12,541 nt of DNA from the NCBI GenBank assembly GCA_017940955.1, contig JAGAXP010000074.1, positions 1-12,541 on the forward strand, written 5' to 3'. This stretch comes from Oribacterium sp. GTDB taxonomy: Bacteria; Bacillota_A; Clostridia; Lachnospirales; Lachnospiraceae. The position numbers were made by a program, and so were the translations under genes. The notes under the pieces were generated by a model. The model ran no database searches. It saw only the letters and a list, made by a program, of their open reading frames with translations, and was not told where the DNA came from. This document shows positions 5,409-12,541 of the stretch, piece by piece. Each line of letters opens with the position of its first letter. Within the stretch, counting starts at the first letter, position 1.

Positions 5409-8400
5409 TTAGTTTTCGTCAGGATCCGGAACATCGAATCCATCTTCAAGTATAAACTTAGTCAGAAGTTCATCTACGCGATTGTTAATAAGGAATGGAG
5501 GCAGCTTTTTCTTTTCAACTTTTGTGAAGTATTCCTGTGCCTTTTCTCGTACAACAGTTGCCTTTAGAGCATCAAACCTTCCGTATTCATTGAGCTTTTC
5601 TTTTGAAACGTGAGCGTCCATCATCCCACGGAGAAGCTTTTCCGATAATCCTAAATAAGCCACGAGTCTTCTGATCTGTTCTGATCTGATATTCTGAGCA
5701 TAGGACACAACGTAATCCCTGAATGTGAATCCATCAATAAATCTCGCATCTCCTGTCTGAACATCGTGGAGGAACAGATTGGCATACTTCTGGTCTTCCT
5801 GTGACAGGAAGGCGAATGACTTATGTAATTCCTCAAGAGTGGCTTCAATCTCATTTGGATCCACATTAGGATCCGCAAGCTGTTTCTTCCACTTTTCAAA
5901 GCGGGAATTCATATAGTCATTATCTATGACACCGGTATTCTGTTCAGTAAGATACGGATCTACTGTAAAAGTAATCTCTCCATCCTGTTCATCTGAAGTA
6001 CCCTGTTTCCTGAGTTCTTTATATCTTTGCAAAAGAATCTGATACTGCTCTTCTGTTGGATATACTTCTATGATGTTTTCTTCCCTTTCATCCTCCGGAT
6101 CTGTTTTGGATGAATATTCAATCTTATCCCAGCTGAATCCCTGAATCCTTGCGGCTTGCATATATGTAGAAAAATCTCTGAACAACTTGGCAAATTTAGC
6201 CTTCGCAGCAGTATCTTCGGGAAGCTTGTCCATGTCCGGGACACCATTTGTTTCAAAGATTTTCATCATATCCTTGAAGCTGACATTCATATGCTCAACA
6301 TTATCAGGCAGATGATCCGCAAAGAGTCCCTGAGGACGGTCTCCGGAAAAGAGCTTTACAGCATCTTCGATATTACGTTTCATCGTATGAGGCAGACGAT
6401 AATATCTTATTGAGCCAAATGGTTTTTCGTTAATGTTAAACAGGCGGTTTGTTCTCGAGAAAGCCTGAATGAGATTCTGGTAAACCATCACCTTATCGAG
6501 GTAAAGTGTATTGATCCACTTAGAATCAAATCCTGTAAGCATTTGGTTAACAACGATCAACATATCAAGCTGCTGCTCCGGCTTAAGGCGATCATATGGT
6601 CTCTTGTGGGAAAGCCTAGCTGAAACATCCTTCTTGAACTTGGCATAACCGCCTATATCAAACTGCTGTCCGTAGAAAGTATTGTAATCATCAAGCATTT
6701 CCTTTAAGCCATCTTCTTTATCAAGGGACTTCTTACCGCCCTGATTATCTATGCTTGGGTCAAAAAGTCCTGTCACTTTGAGCTCAGGATATCTTTCACG
6801 GAACTTACGATAGTACCGTATAGCCTCAGGAATTGAGGATGTGGCAAAAACGGCATGGAATTTATTGTTCCGGCTCAGAGTCATCCAGTTATTCATGATG
6901 TCATCTACGATAGCATTCTGATAGTCATCGGTCTGCCATGCTTCTTTTTCAATGTAATCTTCTATACCTTTATGATACTTTCCGTCATCTGAGTAGGCTC
7001 CTGCCATTGGAACTTCCGAAGCTGACATAAAGCTATAGTATTTTTTGCTCATCACAGGATCAGAAACCGCTTCTTCCTCTGAAGAGGCCCCGGACTCGTG
7101 AAGAGCTACCCTCTTACGAAGATCCTTGTCCCGGTAAACGCATACCATGGTTGGATCGAAACCAAGGACGTTTTTATCCCGAATTCCATCGGCAATGCTG
7201 TATCGATGTAATTCATCACCGAAGATGTCTGCTGTAGTGCTCATGACCTGTTCATTTTCAGTGAATACCGGAGTTCCGGTGAATCCAAAGAACAAGGCAT
7301 TTGGAAATGTATCTTTTATTGTAGAAAGCATCTCTCCGAAGGTTGAACGATGACACTCATCTATGATGAAAACCAATCGTTTATTCTTCATGGTCTCAAG
7401 ATCCTTTGCTCTCATCTTTCCTTCGGCATCTTCTTTTATATTGCTCATCTTCTGGATTGATGAAACAATAAGCGTATTCTTAGGATCTGAACTCTTAAGC
7501 TTTGAAATGAGAGTAATAGTATCCTCTGTTTCCTGTACATCGTCAGCATTATCTGCAAAGGCCCTATACTCCTTAAGAGACTGAGTTCCCAGCTCTATTC
7601 TGTCCATAAGAAATACAACCTTATCGGCATCCTTTGAGTTTGCGATGAGCTGTGCGGACTTGAAAGAAGTCATAGTCTTTCCCGAGCCGGTAGTATGCCA
7701 AATGTAGCCGCCAAGCTGATTACCTTCGTTCCAGTCATTCTTTGAAACCCGGTCAGAAATCCGGTTTGCGGCATAGTACTGGTAACTGCGCATGACTTTT
7801 AATACACCATCCGCATCGTCTGCAACGGTATAGAATCCGATCAGCTGATGTGCCATAGGTATGGAAAGAAGACGCTCAACAACAGTCTTCCAGTCATTGA
7901 TAGGGTCGTTGTTCATATCCGCCCAATGGAAGTAGAAATCCTTATTGAACTTTCCATCAGGACCCGGATTCGCAAAATACAGAGTTTCCTCCGGATTCAT
8001 GGCAACAAACACCTGAACCAAAGAGAATAACCCAGTGAAAACACCTTCATGTGAATACTTCTCTATCTGATTGACTGCCTCCTGCACTGGGACACCAGAT
8101 CTTTTCAGTTCGATATGGAAAACGGGCATTCCATTTATGAGGAGCATCAAGTCTCCTCTTCTGTCTTGGAGGACCTTATCATGTCTCAGAAATACCGGTT
8201 GCTCAACAATCTGGTATCGGCTCTGTCCTGCAGCTATCTCCATTCGATCATAAATCTTTAGACTCACTTCCTTACCATAATGAAGCTTGTCGTCAGAATT
8301 CTTTCTTGTTATAGCTACAGTTTTTCCATTAATGAAACCATTAAGAGCCAGAGGGGTACGTTTCTCTGTTATTTGCTCCAGTAACTCATCCATCTCTTCC

Positions 8401-8582
8401 TGTATAAGAGGACAATCATTGAGACGGTCAATGTCTCTGTTGTTCTCAAAGAGAATATCTGCCCAGTTCTGTATAAGATCTTTTTCTGTCGGGTTATAGA
8501 TTACTTTCTTTTCCCAACCATAACTCTGGAGTGCAGTGATAAGGGCTCGTTCAAAATCAGCCTCTTTTTCAAAATGATCCAT
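5409..8582 (-). CDS. hsdR: Type I restriction endonuclease subunit R
   Basis: The motor and nuclease subunit of the type I restriction complex (R2M2S), which translocates DNA with ATP and cuts unmethylated DNA. At 1057 residues it has the usual full length. The N-terminal nuclease domain shows the PD-(D/E)xK pattern at D144, E158 and K160 (RGDLMLLIN, HIELK), followed by the QxxxY motif Q172-Y176. The helicase domain has Walker A HTTGSGKT (296-303), DECH box (408-411), GFTGTP (about 433-438) and the late QAFSRTNR motif. The C-terminal helical region is present. I start it at the ATG at 8582 because AGGAG lies 7 bases before it and MDHFEKE is a normal HsdR N-terminus. The frame is nevertheless open upstream to a GTG at 9668, so automated calling may give a 1419-residue HsdS-HsdR fusion. 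That GTG lacks a ribosome site. A terminator at 9734-9782 separates it from hsdM-hsdS, so hsdR probably has its own promoter. Confidence 0.95.
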   Translation of the reverse strand: MDHFEKEADFERALITALQSYGWEKKVIYNPTEKDLIQNWADILFENNRDIDRLNDCPLIQEEMDELLEQITEKRTPLALNGFINGKTVAITRKNSDDKLHYGKEVSLKIYDRMEIAAGQSRYQIVEQPVFLRHDKVLQDRRGDLMLLINGMPVFHIELKRSGVPVQEAVNQIEKYSHEGVFTGLFSLVQVFVAMNPEETLYFANPGPDGKFNKDFYFHWADMNNDPINDWKTVVERLLSIPMAHQLIGFYTVADDADGVLKVMRSYQYYAANRISDRVSKNDWNEGNQLGGYIWHTTGSGKTMTSFKSAQLIANSKDADKVVFLMDRIELGTQSLKEYRAFADNADDVQETEDTITLISKLKSSDPKNTLIVSSIQKMSNIKEDAEGKMRAKDLETMKNKRLVFIIDECHRSTFGEMLSTIKDTFPNALFFGFTGTPVFTENEQVMSTTADIFGDELHRYSIADGIRDKNVLGFDPTMVCVYRDKDLRKRVALHESGASSEEEAVSDPVMSKKYYSFMSASEVPMAGAYSDDGKYHKGIEDYIEKEAWQTDDYQNAIVDDIMNNWMTLSRNNKFHAVFATSSIPEAIRYYRKFRERYPELKVTGLFDPSIDNQGGKKSLDKEDGLKEMLDDYNTFYGQQFDIGGYAKFKKDVSARLSHKRPYDRLKPEQQLDMLIVVNQMLTGFDSKWINTLYLDKVMVYQNLIQAFSRTNRLFNINEKPFGSIRYYRLPHTMKRNIEDAVKLFSGDRPQGLFADHLPDNVEHMNVSFKDMMKIFETNGVPDMDKLPEDTAAKAKFAKLFRDFSTYMQAARIQGFSWDKIEYSSKTDPEDEREENIIEVYPTEEQYQILLQRYKELRKQGTSDEQDGEITFTVDPYLTEQNTGVIDNDYMNSRFEKWKKQLADPNVDPNEIEATLEELHKSFAFLSQEDQKYANLFLHDVQTGDARFIDGFTFRDYVVSYAQNIRSEQIRRLVAYLGLSEKLLRGMMDAHVSKEKLNEYGRFDALKATVVREKAQEYFTKVEKKKLPPFLINNRVDELLTKFILEDGFDVPDPDEN

Positions 8583-8589
8583 TGTAATT

Positions 8590-8594
8590 CTCCT
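8590..8594 (-). promoter_or_regulatory. Ribosome binding site that decides the hsdR start
   Basis: AGGAG on the minus strand, 7 bases before the ATG at 8582, within an open frame that continues upstream. It supports independent translation of HsdR rather than an HsdS-HsdR fusion in the present arrangement. Confidence 0.75.
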
Positions 8595-8628
8595 GTATAT
8601 ATGTAAATTGATGTATTTTAACTTCAGT

Positions 8629-8645
8629 TGATGAAGGGTGATAAG
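8629..8645 (-). repeat. 17-bp LITLHQ repeat, copy A (end of silent domain B)
   Basis: TGATGAAGGGTGATAAG on the plus strand, identical in four copies. This copy marks the end of silent domain B, about 50 bases before the hsdR ATG. Confidence 0.85.
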
Positions 8646-9129
8646 CGAATCCAACTCCTTAAAATACTTACCGATAAGCTTCTGCTCTTCAATATCTTGT
8701 GGAATAGACAATGATGTTTCGAAGAAATCTGCAGGTGCAATGTTTAGTAATCCATGATTTCTTGCTCCTTCAGCCGCAATTGCCTTAATTCCTTTATGCC
8801 AGAGGTCAGTATCATAATAAGTTACTAAATAATCAGAGTTCGTCTGAGCTTCATCCAAAATGCGGAAAACTATATAAAGAGTTGAAAGAACGCCCATATC
8901 ATACCTATCTAACCGCTTTATAGCACCCCAAGGTGCATCAGAAGAAGTGCTTTTGTTATATGCAAACTCACCATTTTTTACCAAGAAATATCCACTTACA
9001 TCCTTACTTGCAATTCTCTTATCGAAAAATTCATTCTGATCTATGAGTCCATATTGAGCGGATATTGTAAGCGGAAGATCTGACTCTAAATCTTGATTTT
9101 TACGAGTGATTCGTTCAACTAAATCACCT

Positions 9130-9147
9130 AACTTACGCTGTTCCCAA
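9130..9147 (-). repeat. 18-bp WEQRKL repeat, copy 4 (start of silent domain B)
   Basis: AACTTACGCTGTTCCCAA on the plus strand, identical in four copies. It shares the flank TAAC...CAAGA with copy 3. The interval to copy 3 is 558 bp, a multiple of three. Confidence 0.85.
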
Positions 9148-9198
9148 GATATTATATTATAAGGCCGTGCTTTCAGGATACCCCAAATATCCAAACAC

Positions 9199-9215
9199 TG
9201 ATGAAGGGTGATAAG
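9199..9215 (-). repeat. 17-bp LITLHQ repeat, copy B (end of silent domain A)
   Basis: Same 17-mer as copy A. Identity with copies C and D extends through GGTTGTC to about 9221. Confidence 0.85.
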
Positions 9216-9687
9216 GTTGTCGATCTTATCCAGATAGGCACCGATTTCCTTCTGTTCGTCGATACTTGGCAAAGGTATTGGCATCTCAAAAAAGACAGCA
9301 TCTTTGATGGAAAATCGGTCTGATCTTGCACCCGAATCACCATTAAAAAACATGAATGGATGCCAGTAACTACTCTTAAAGAACCACTCAAGATATGTTG
9401 TATCAATATCGTGGGTTCTAAAAACAGTGTAAAGTGGCGACATTACGCCACTTCTGCCTAATTTATTGCGGTTTACAGGACCTACCGGAGCCGTCACTGA
9501 AATACGTGGATTATAAACAAAATCTTCATCTCTGACTACATAGTAACCGCCGATATTCTCCGCATTTGAAATGTCATGATCAAAGAAATCGCGTTGACTA
9601 ATCACTCCAAATTCTGCGGAGTTCGTAAATGTCTCTTGAACAATAAAATTCGAATTCTTTTCTGTCACCTTATCTGCAACTTCAGAT

Positions 9688-9705
9688 AACTTACGCTGTT
9701 CCCAA
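9688..9705 (-). repeat. 18-bp WEQRKL repeat, copy 3 (start of silent domain A)
   Basis: Same 18-mer as copy 4. Similarity to an hsdS gene stops right here: 6 bases further upstream on the minus strand there is a stop codon and intergenic sequence, so the repeat is the boundary of the cassette. Confidence 0.85.
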
Positions 9706-9733
9706 GAAATCTAAGCTTATAATAAAAACTACG

Positions 9734-9782
9734 AAAAAAATAATCATCGTAACCCCCCTGTAATAAGTGTTACGATGATTAT
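9734..9782 (-). terminator. Rho-independent terminator after hsdS
   Basis: A perfect 14-bp stem (9782-9769 with 9753-9740; GTTACGATGATTAT on the plus strand for the right arm) is followed on the minus strand by a run of T's (9739-9734). It ends the hsdM-hsdS transcript 57 bases after the hsdS stop and keeps it from reading into the silent cassette and hsdR. Confidence 0.9.
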
Positions 9783-9838
9783 GAGAAATAGTTATTATTA
9801 TATTTTTTTGTAATCGGTGCAATTTTGCTCTATTTTTA

Positions 9839-11116
9839 TCATACAAACATATTGTCAAGCATTGAATTCTTTATCACCTTCAATTTTTCTAACTTACGTT
9901 GATGAAGGGTGATAAGGTTGTCGAGGTTTGAGAAATACTCTCCAATTTTAATCTGCTCATCTATAGATTTCGGCAAAATCATATCCGTATCTTGGAGAGC
10001 TGACTTTGAAATTGAAGTAACCTTTATTCCCTGCATCAACGGTTTTAACTGGCTGTGATATGCAGGAGAATTGATATAGTACCCCAGAAACATTGGACCA
10101 TATTTTTCCTTTGGACGACACGCTATCGTATGAAGGCCTGACAGCAGCTTCAAACCTTTGGAACCCTGTATTTCTGTACATTTACCAACAGTATCATCTT
10201 CTGCCGTATCTGCGATTATAATGTCCCCATCTTGCAAAAAAGAGTTCTTGAACTTATCAGTTTTAGCATCATCAGATATGTACGGCAACTCTGTTTTGGA
10301 TGCATCGATATAGTCTCCAAACTTTATTAGCACATCACCATAATGCACATTCTTTACTGTACCGCTTTCATAGTTCAATTCTGCTCTCGACAGGGTATTA
10401 TTCTGCAATCCCTCAAAGACCGAAGAGAACTTACGCTGTTCCCAATCGCCAGAAAAGCCATCAAATCTAAATTTGGGGACTTTTTCACTATTTCGGGGAA
10501 AACAATTTTCAAGCATCGATTTCTTGATGATTTTCAACTTATCAAGCTTACGTTGATGAAGGGTGATAAGGTTGTCTAGGTTCCTGAAATAGGTGGCAAT
10601 TTTATCTTGTTCAGCTTTGCTAGGTACACGAATTTCGAATTGCGAATACTCCTGAGCGTTAACTCCAGGCTGTCCAGAACGCATGGAAGTTACCTTGATA
10701 AACTTCTCATAAGCTGATGTAAGAGTATTCTGAAATACAAATTCAGGGTTATATTCAGGCCTAATTTTTGCTCGAATTAAGAATCCTGCATAATATACCA
10801 ATCCATCCGAAGCCCTGTAAATATAGCTTTTTCCAACACTTGCCCCTGTTCTGGCAAATAAAATATCTCCTTCAGATAATTTATAGGCTTCTGCTTTCGA
10901 TAAGTCTGCATCAGGAGATGTTACATCCTCTTGAGAAAACTCTCTGCTGTTATCATCGATATCTGTGATACGAATATACTTATTTGTACCATCATATTCT
11001 TTGGCTGCAGCATTAAGTCCGTACTCAAATGATGAAGACATTTCTCCCAACTTACGCTGTTCCCAATCATCGGTGAAACCTTTGAACCGCAGCTTTGGTA
11101 CTTTTCGTTTATTCAT
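9839..11116 (-). CDS. hsdS: Type I restriction-modification specificity subunit S (expressed copy)
   Basis: The DNA-recognition subunit that sets the target sequence for both methylation and restriction. The 425 residues form the usual pseudo-twofold arrangement: an N-terminal segment (VPKLRFKGFTDDWEQRKL), target-recognition domain 1, helical spacer with LITLHQRKLDKLK (183-195), a second RFDGFSGDWEQRKF (about 217-230), domain 2, and a C-terminal spacer LITLHQRKLEKLK (401-413). The two domains differ from each other, so the recognised site should be bipartite. The start is the ATG at 11116, which overlaps the hsdM stop as TAATG, with GGAGGG 8 bases upstream; a TTG at 11122 in the same frame is less likely. 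It is translationally coupled to hsdM. The N-terminal and middle segments carry the recombination-type repeats shared with the silent cassette. Confidence 0.95.
   Translation of the reverse strand: MNKRKVPKLRFKGFTDDWEQRKLGEMSSSFEYGLNAAAKEYDGTNKYIRITDIDDNSREFSQEDVTSPDADLSKAEAYKLSEGDILFARTGASVGKSYIYRASDGLVYYAGFLIRAKIRPEYNPEFVFQNTLTSAYEKFIKVTSMRSGQPGVNAQEYSQFEIRVPSKAEQDKIATYFRNLDNLITLHQRKLDKLKIIKKSMLENCFPRNSEKVPKFRFDGFSGDWEQRKFSSVFEGLQNNTLSRAELNYESGTVKNVHYGDVLIKFGDYIDASKTELPYISDDAKTDKFKNSFLQDGDIIIADTAEDDTVGKCTEIQGSKGLKLLSGLHTIACRPKEKYGPMFLGYYINSPAYHSQLKPLMQGIKVTSISKSALQDTDMILPKSIDEQIKIGEYFSNLDNLITLHQRKLEKLKVIKNSMLDNMFV
9900..9916 (-). repeat. 17-bp LITLHQ repeat, copy C (end of hsdS domain 2)
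   Basis: Same 17-mer. With copy D it shares a longer stretch of about 30 bp (CTTACGT before, GTTGTC after), 654 bp apart, a multiple of three. Confidence 0.85.
10428..10445 (-). repeat. 18-bp WEQRKF repeat, copy 2 (start of hsdS domain 2)
   Basis: AACTTACGCTGTTCCCAA on the plus strand, 621 bp from copy 1 in the same reading phase. Confidence 0.85.
10554..10570 (-). repeat. 17-bp LITLHQ repeat, copy D (end of hsdS domain 1)
   Basis: Same 17-mer as copies A-C, in the central spacer of hsdS. Confidence 0.85.
11049..11066 (-). repeat. 18-bp WEQRKL repeat, copy 1 (start of hsdS domain 1)
   Basis: Same 18-mer, about 50 bases inside the hsdS start. This is the point at which a different target-recognition domain could be joined to the expressed start codon. 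Confidence 0.85.
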
Positions 11117-12541
11117 TAGCAAAACCCTCCCAATAAGAGCTGCAATTCTCGGATTCCTGCCATATCTGCCTCAGATCCTGTTATATCTGAGAGCATATTT
11201 GAAAGAGATTTTTCAGTTTCCTGAATTTCTTTTTCAAGATCTGCCATTGTGATAGCGTATTTGGAAGAAAGCTTTTCTATATTCTTGGTAAAGCCATCAA
11301 GCATATCGCCGGAAAGTTTAAGGATACCTGCTGTCACAGGACTTATCCATTTTTCATGAAGAACCTCTCGTATCTGATCATCAGAAAGGTTCTCAATCAC
11401 TGTCTTGGTCTTCAGATGAAGATCAAGTTCCTTCTGTTTGATGGACGCCTTTAGTGTCTTTTCCGTAGTGTTCAACTCATCGGCCTTGAGAAGAACCTCT
11501 ACAAGATGTGCAGATTCTTTATCGATCTTAAGCTGTTTCACCATTCCCTTTATGTTCTTGAATACAAATGCTTCGTTGTTTTCATCAAGTGCTTCTGAGA
11601 TAGTTTCTTTCTCATCTTCGCTCAAAGACTCCAACAGCTCGTCATAAGCAGAGGGTATTTCTGCGAGTTTATCCTGTATTGCTTTTAATTCTGCCTTTTC
11701 ATCAGAAAGATATAAATCCTGTGCAAGTTCAAAAGGAACTATATGTCCCTTCCATCCATCTTGAACTTCCTCATCTTTTCCATTCTTCTTTTTCATGATC
11801 ATGTTTGGATCAACCTGCTTAACAGTCTGGATTCCTTCTGTCTGAATCAATTCCAAATCACCGGAAATCATTTCAAACTGCTTCTCATATATTTCGTAGG
11901 CTTCATAAGGATCTACCAATGAAATATTTTCAAATCTGCCAAAGATGTTTGTAGCTGTATCTTCTTCTGTCTTTGGAATGGAAAGAGTTTCTGCTCCATC
12001 AATGAGAACACTGTCCATGTATGTCCCGAGATTTGAAAATGCTGATTTATAGCCATCAAGATAGGAATGGACATCTGCATTGGCATGAATTGTCTTTTTC
12101 ACATCTTGAGAACGAAGAGCATAATATCCATTTTCTCCTTCGAAGAGGTCCGTCTTTAATGTAGGGAATACATTCCAGTAGGTTTTGTAATCCTCCAGCT
12201 CTTTTGCTGGGATTCCTCCAAACATTGAAGCATATATATCATAGCTTTCCGCCGACTCAGAAGAATCGACATAACGAGGAATGTTCAGGTTATAGTCATT
12301 GGCACGTATCTCCTCACGGCTCACGACCTTTGAATATTTATCTGTTGTTTTTCTCTCACGTACCGTATCTACGATTCTTCGGATATCGGATGCACGAAGT
12401 TTGTTGTTCTTTCCTTCTTTTACAAAATTCTTTGAGGCATCGATAATGAGCACATCTGTGTTCTCACGTTTCTGTCTGAGTACCATGATGATGGTAGGGA
12501 TGCCTGTACCGAAAAAGATATTAGCCGGAAGTCCGATTACG
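11116..12541 (-). CDS. hsdM: Type I restriction-modification methyltransferase subunit M (5' end outside the window)
   Basis: The C-terminal 474 residues or so of the adenine-N6 methyltransferase subunit, which with HsdS methylates the host's sites. The first complete codon is at 12540-12538 and the frame is open through the window edge; the internal Met at 12486 is not the start. Visible sequence begins GLPANIFFGTGIPT, which in HsdM follows the catalytic NPPF/Y motif, and continues VLRQKRENTDVLIIDASKNF and the RIVDTVRERK segment typical of the family. The AdoMet-binding motif and NPPF/Y would be off the right edge. The C-terminal part (about residues 300-474) is charged and helical, consistent with the HsdM helical tail that contacts HsdS. 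The stop TAA overlaps the hsdS ATG (TAATG), showing coupled translation. Confidence 0.93.
   Translation of the reverse strand, partial: VIGLPANIFFGTGIPTIIMVLRQKRENTDVLIIDASKNFVKEGKNNKLRASDIRRIVDTVRERKTTDKYSKVVSREEIRANDYNLNIPRYVDSSESAESYDIYASMFGGIPAKELEDYKTYWNVFPTLKTDLFEGENGYYALRSQDVKKTIHANADVHSYLDGYKSAFSNLGTYMDSVLIDGAETLSIPKTEEDTATNIFGRFENISLVDPYEAYEIYEKQFEMISGDLELIQTEGIQTVKQVDPNMIMKKKNGKDEEVQDGWKGHIVPFELAQDLYLSDEKAELKAIQDKLAEIPSAYDELLESLSEDEKETISEALDENNEAFVFKNIKGMVKQLKIDKESAHLVEVLLKADELNTTEKTLKASIKQKELDLHLKTKTVIENLSDDQIREVLHEKWISPVTAGILKLSGDMLDGFTKNIEKLSSKYAITMADLEKEIQETEKSLSNMLSDITGSEADMAGIRELQLLLGGFC

Larger units (their letters stand above)
8583..9710 (-). pseudogene. Silent start-less hsdS cassette with two target-recognition domains, in frame with hsdR
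   Basis: Translates as a specificity subunit that begins abruptly at ISWEQRKL directly after a TAG (9713-9711), so it lacks the start and the normal N-terminal segment. Domain A (about 9690-9199) ends IDEQKEIGAYLDKIDNLITLHQ; a short linker (CLDIWGILKARPYN, about half the usual length) leads to a second ISWEQRKL; domain B (about 9130-8629) ends IEEQKLIGKYF and SLITLHQ. The two domains resemble each other (ISQRDFFD / IDQNEFFD; GGYYVV / SGYFLV) but not those of the intact hsdS. No stop separates it from hsdR. A GTG at 9668 could in principle start translation but has no ribosome site. It is best read as a storage cassette for recombination into the expressed hsdS, rather than a dying gene: both domains are fully open, and cut points coincide with the repeats. 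Confidence 0.8.

Noticed and set aside
5409..9668. A single 1419-residue HsdS-HsdR fusion gene starting at GTG 9668
   Set aside because: No ribosome site precedes the GTG, it would start inside a recognition domain, and hsdR has its own AGGAG and ATG at 8582. Kept only as a possible product after recombination.

Overview
The window looks like chromosome from an AT-rich, low-GC Gram-positive bacterium. The strong AGGAGG-type ribosome sites, codon usage and protein sequences suggest a Clostridia/Lachnospiraceae-like gut or rumen anaerobe; this is inference from protein style, not a database match. All convincing protein genes are on the minus strand. The one convincing plus-strand transcription unit is non-coding.

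Right half (about 4.4-12.5 kb): a type I restriction-modification locus, read right to left. It starts with the 3' two-thirds or so of hsdM (cut by the window edge) and an intact hsdS overlapping its stop codon. A strong terminator follows, then a start-less second hsdS carrying two target-recognition domains, in frame with a full-length hsdR. Last comes a tyrosine recombinase of the type found with phase-variable hsdS loci. All four target-recognition domains are bracketed by the same two short repeats: an 18-bp repeat encoding WEQRK(L/F) and a 17-bp repeat encoding LITLHQ. All copies are in direct orientation. Together they look like a system for reshuffling DNA-methylation and restriction specificity. 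Because no stop lies between the silent cassette and hsdR, some recombinants would encode an in-frame HsdS-HsdR fusion.

Middle (about 2.4-4.3 kb): a minus-strand gene for a 241-residue protein with an internally duplicated domain of about 70 residues, with its own terminator. Facing it is a plus-strand stretch of about 600 bases with no credible gene. That stretch is dense in hairpins (including a GAAA tetraloop and long wobble-paired stems) and ends in a strong plus-strand terminator. It is a good candidate for a large structured non-coding RNA, similar in size and style to ornate RNAs such as ROOL or GOLLD, but unidentified here.

Left (about 1.4-2.4 kb): a small minus-strand operon of a helix-turn-helix-like 90-residue protein, a 132-residue protein and a 44-residue peptide that appears cut short by a stop codon, closed by a terminator. 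After it, a 3-hydroxyacyl-CoA dehydrogenase family gene runs from its own TTGACA/TAAAAT promoter. The first 180 bases contain spaced repeats of TTTACCCCAC and an inverted copy that may be the end of an insertion sequence lying mostly outside the window.
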